37,927 nucleotides of DNA, taken from assembly GCA_012839325.1 (NCBI GenBank), contig DUNQ01000025.1, positions 1 through 37,927 of the forward strand, in the 5' to 3' direction. The translations under genes were made by a program, and so were the position numbers. This DNA comes from Candidatus Cloacimonadota bacterium. GTDB lineage: Bacteria; Cloacimonadota; Cloacimonadia; Cloacimonadales; Cloacimonadaceae. Each line of letters opens with the position of its first letter. The stretch's first letter is position 1. This document shows, in pieces, positions 36,179-37,927 of this stretch. Under the pieces are notes generated by a model. It had not been told where the DNA came from and searched no databases. It saw nothing but the letters and a program-made list of their open reading frames with translations.

Positions 36179-36910
36179 TTACTTCTTATTTGCGATGGTG
36201 ATGGCGATGAAGGAGGCGACATCGGTGGCATAAGTTCCCGTGCCGAATCCCGCATCATAGCCCAACTCGATAGCCAATTCATGAGAAAGCCTCGGCCCGC
36301 CACAGATGAAGAGCATCTTATCGCGCAAGCCTTCAGCCTCAGCGAGTTCAATCAGACGGGTAAGGTTTTGCACATGTATGTTCTTTTGCGTAACCACTTG
36401 CGAGACCAAAATAGCGTCTGCATTTAACTCACGCGCCTTCGCCAAAAGCTCTTCGGAAGGCACTTGCGCACCCATATTCACGGTATTGAGCTGTTGATAG
36501 CGCTCCAGCCCGAACCTGCCGCCATAGCCTTTCATATTCATGATCGCATCGATCCCCACGGTGTGCGCATCACTTTCTATACAAGCGCCCACCACGGTGA
36601 GTTTTCTGCCTATATTTTCTTCTATAAATTGATCTGTTTCAGCCATATCCATCACGGGAGTTTCCACTATTTTGACCTTGATTTTGGAGAGATCCACAGA
36701 GGCGGAAGTCGCGCCATAGGCTATAAAATGCGTGAAACCTTCGCCCAAGTCTCTCATGCAGGTGATTTCCGCATCATCAAAGCCCATGGAGAGGATGAGT
36801 ATGCGTGCAGCCTCTTTGCCGCGAGCATCATTCGACGCAGGCAGGGCAAAGGAAAGCTGAACTTTGCCGTCGTTAAGTGTATCGCCATAAGGTTTTACTA
36901 TGTTTTTCAT
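36179..36910 (-). CDS. kamE: Lysine 5,6-aminomutase beta subunit
   Basis: 243 aa. It carries the adenosylcobalamin-binding domain and the PLP Schiff-base lysine of D-lysine/beta-lysine 5,6-aminomutase, an enzyme of lysine fermentation. The B12 motif is ESDAHTVGID (D114, H116, G119; DxHxxG). NMKGYGGRFGLERY at 125-138 holds the PLP lysine K127. The rest (ADAILVSQVVTQKN, GGPRLSHELA) completes the cobalamin-binding Rossmann fold. Its start overlaps the kamD stop by four bases, so both subunits are made together. Confidence 0.95.
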   Translation of the reverse strand: MKNIVKPYGDTLNDGKVQLSFALPASNDARGKEAARILILSMGFDDAEITCMRDLGEGFTHFIAYGATSASVDLSKIKVKIVETPVMDMAETDQFIEENIGRKLTVVGACIESDAHTVGIDAIMNMKGYGGRFGLERYQQLNTVNMGAQVPSEELLAKARELNADAILVSQVVTQKNIHVQNLTRLIELAEAEGLRDKMLFICGGPRLSHELAIELGYDAGFGTGTYATDVASFIAITIANKK

Positions 36911-37927
36911 ATTCCCAGCTCCTCTTTCATCTTATCCATGAATGGATTATAATAGTTTTCATCGCGTTGGAACACTCCTTCAAGGCCTTTCCCGCCATTT
37001 TCCGGGCGGTGAATATCGGCAAATTCGCCGTTTGCCATAGCGGTAAACATTCCTTCTTCCGCCACCTTTTCGAGGAAAACGGTCGCTTCGCTGAGCACGC
37101 TATTTGCGCGCTTATTGATGAAGCTATCGGGTTTAAGTTCCAGGTTATCGCCCAGATTTTTCACCGCTCTGAAGATATATTCGGCGTTTTCAATTGCCAA
37201 TGAACGATCCACAAGATGCGGAGTATGTATGGCTTCCGTCATCATTCCCAAGAGCTGCACGCCCTGATTTGTGAGCTGCCCCACAAAGTTGAACATGGCG
37301 CCCATGAGGTGGGTCTTGAAGATGTTTCCGCTGGCAAACTTCGTAGGCGGCATATATTTCACCGGTGCATCCGGGAAGAGCGTGCGCGTAAGCAGTGCAT
37401 GTGCAAGCTCATAGCTGAAGCTATCCTCCATCTCGGGATCAATCTCGTAAGCGTGCCCCAATCCCATCTTATTCGGCTTCACTCCGCTTAAGAGGGCAAA
37501 GCTTTCGTTCAGAAGCTGGGATGCCGTAACGGTATAAGCCTTTTCCACGGCGTCCGAGGTGGTGAGATAGTTATCCTCGCCGGTTTGGATCTCGATTCCG
37601 GCAAAACCATTGATCATGCGCGCGAAATATTGGTCTAAAAGCGTGCGCTTGGGGTTGATATCGCGGAAGAGGATGCCATACATGGCGTCGTTTAGCATGA
37701 GATCAAGCCGCTCGATGGCGCCCATGGCAGCGATTTCCGGCATGCAAAGCCCTGAGGCATAGTTGGTGAGGCTGATATAGCGCCCCAGCTCTTCGCCCAC
37801 TTCGTCCAATGCCTTGCGCATGATGCGGAAGTTTTCCTGAGTGGCATAAGTGCCGCCGAAGCCGACGGTTGTGGCGCCATAAGGAACATAGTCCAAAAGC
37901 GATTGAGCAGTGGAGCGGATCACTGCA
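36907..37927 (-). CDS. kamD: Lysine 5,6-aminomutase alpha subunit, 5' end outside window
   Basis: About 340 C-terminal residues are present; homologues are around 510-520 aa, so the first third lies beyond the right edge. The frame is open to the edge, and the GTG at 37921-37923 is an internal codon rather than a start. Diagnostic blocks are VPYGATTVGFGGTYATQENFRIMRKALDEVGEELGRY and the AdoMet/lysine-binding-type region with GIEIQTGEDNYLTTSDAVEKAYTVTASQLLNE. The TIM-barrel alpha subunit binds the lysine substrate. The stop overlaps the kamE start by four bases. Confidence 0.93.
   Translation of the reverse strand, partial: AVIRSTAQSLLDYVPYGATTVGFGGTYATQENFRIMRKALDEVGEELGRYISLTNYASGLCMPEIAAMGAIERLDLMLNDAMYGILFRDINPKRTLLDQYFARMINGFAGIEIQTGEDNYLTTSDAVEKAYTVTASQLLNESFALLSGVKPNKMGLGHAYEIDPEMEDSFSYELAHALLTRTLFPDAPVKYMPPTKFASGNIFKTHLMGAMFNFVGQLTNQGVQLLGMMTEAIHTPHLVDRSLAIENAEYIFRAVKNLGDNLELKPDSFINKRANSVLSEATVFLEKVAEEGMFTAMANGEFADIHRPENGGKGLEGVFQRDENYYNPFMDKMKEELGI

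Overview
This 37.9 kb stretch reads as chromosome from an anaerobic, amino-acid-fermenting, Gram-negative-type bacterium. The two subunits of adenosylcobalamin-dependent lysine 5,6-aminomutase (right edge), acetate kinase, a malic enzyme and a ferritin-like protein fit a fermentative anaerobe. RseP, beta-barrel-like secreted proteins and several LPP20-like or lipoprotein-type proteins imply an outer membrane. The combination resembles Candidatus Cloacimonas and relatives (Cloacimonadota); this is inference from gene content, not a sequence match. Coding density is high, most starts have clear GGAG-type ribosome binding sites, and several genes overlap by 4 bases (ATGA).

Layout. (1) 2-154: the end of a plus-strand gene. 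(2) 132-10754, all minus: methyltransferase, nitroreductase, purA, an outer-membrane-type protein, a DUF362/ferredoxin protein, a FtsB/DivIC-like protein and a diguanylate cyclase. The last four are tightly packed, three of their junctions being ATGA overlaps. Then come a UgpC/MsmX-type ABC ATPase and two envelope proteins. (3) 11146-13630, plus: two HEAT-like proteins flanking a TrmJ-type RNA methyltransferase. (4) 13627-21238, minus: RNase HIII, folC, a prepilin-like protein, a lytic transglycosylase, a ferritin-like protein, and a set of three secreted LPP20/CsgG-like proteins. (5) 21536-32778, plus: malic enzyme, a YbhN-like membrane protein, acetate kinase, a large hybrid sensor kinase, an S4 RNA-binding protein, a membrane metallopeptidase, TldD and TldE, and a small zinc-ribbon protein. 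(6) 32897-37927, minus: kamD (5' end outside the window), kamE, rseP, tgt and a secreted propeller-like protein.

How they work together. kamDE is the B12/PLP step of lysine fermentation and ackA the ATP-yielding acetate step; both fit amino-acid fermentation, though no pta lies beside ackA. FtsB/DivIC, the transglycosylase, RseP and the LPP20 group are envelope maintenance. The hybrid kinase and the GGDEF protein are signalling proteins with no obvious local partner.

Most unusual observations: a two-copy intergenic element of about 100 bp (10027-10128 and 21334-21433), built from matching terminal arms, one inverted 11-bp unit and three exactly phased 11-bp direct units; a PurA whose phosphate loop has Ala at both usual Gly positions; a 24-codon ORF overlapping the metallopeptidase stop and lying just before tldD/tldE; and a leader hairpin with an anti-Shine-Dalgarno loop in front of the zinc-ribbon gene. 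No tRNA, rRNA, CRISPR array, transposase or phage gene was seen. No complete new defence or biosynthetic system is evident.
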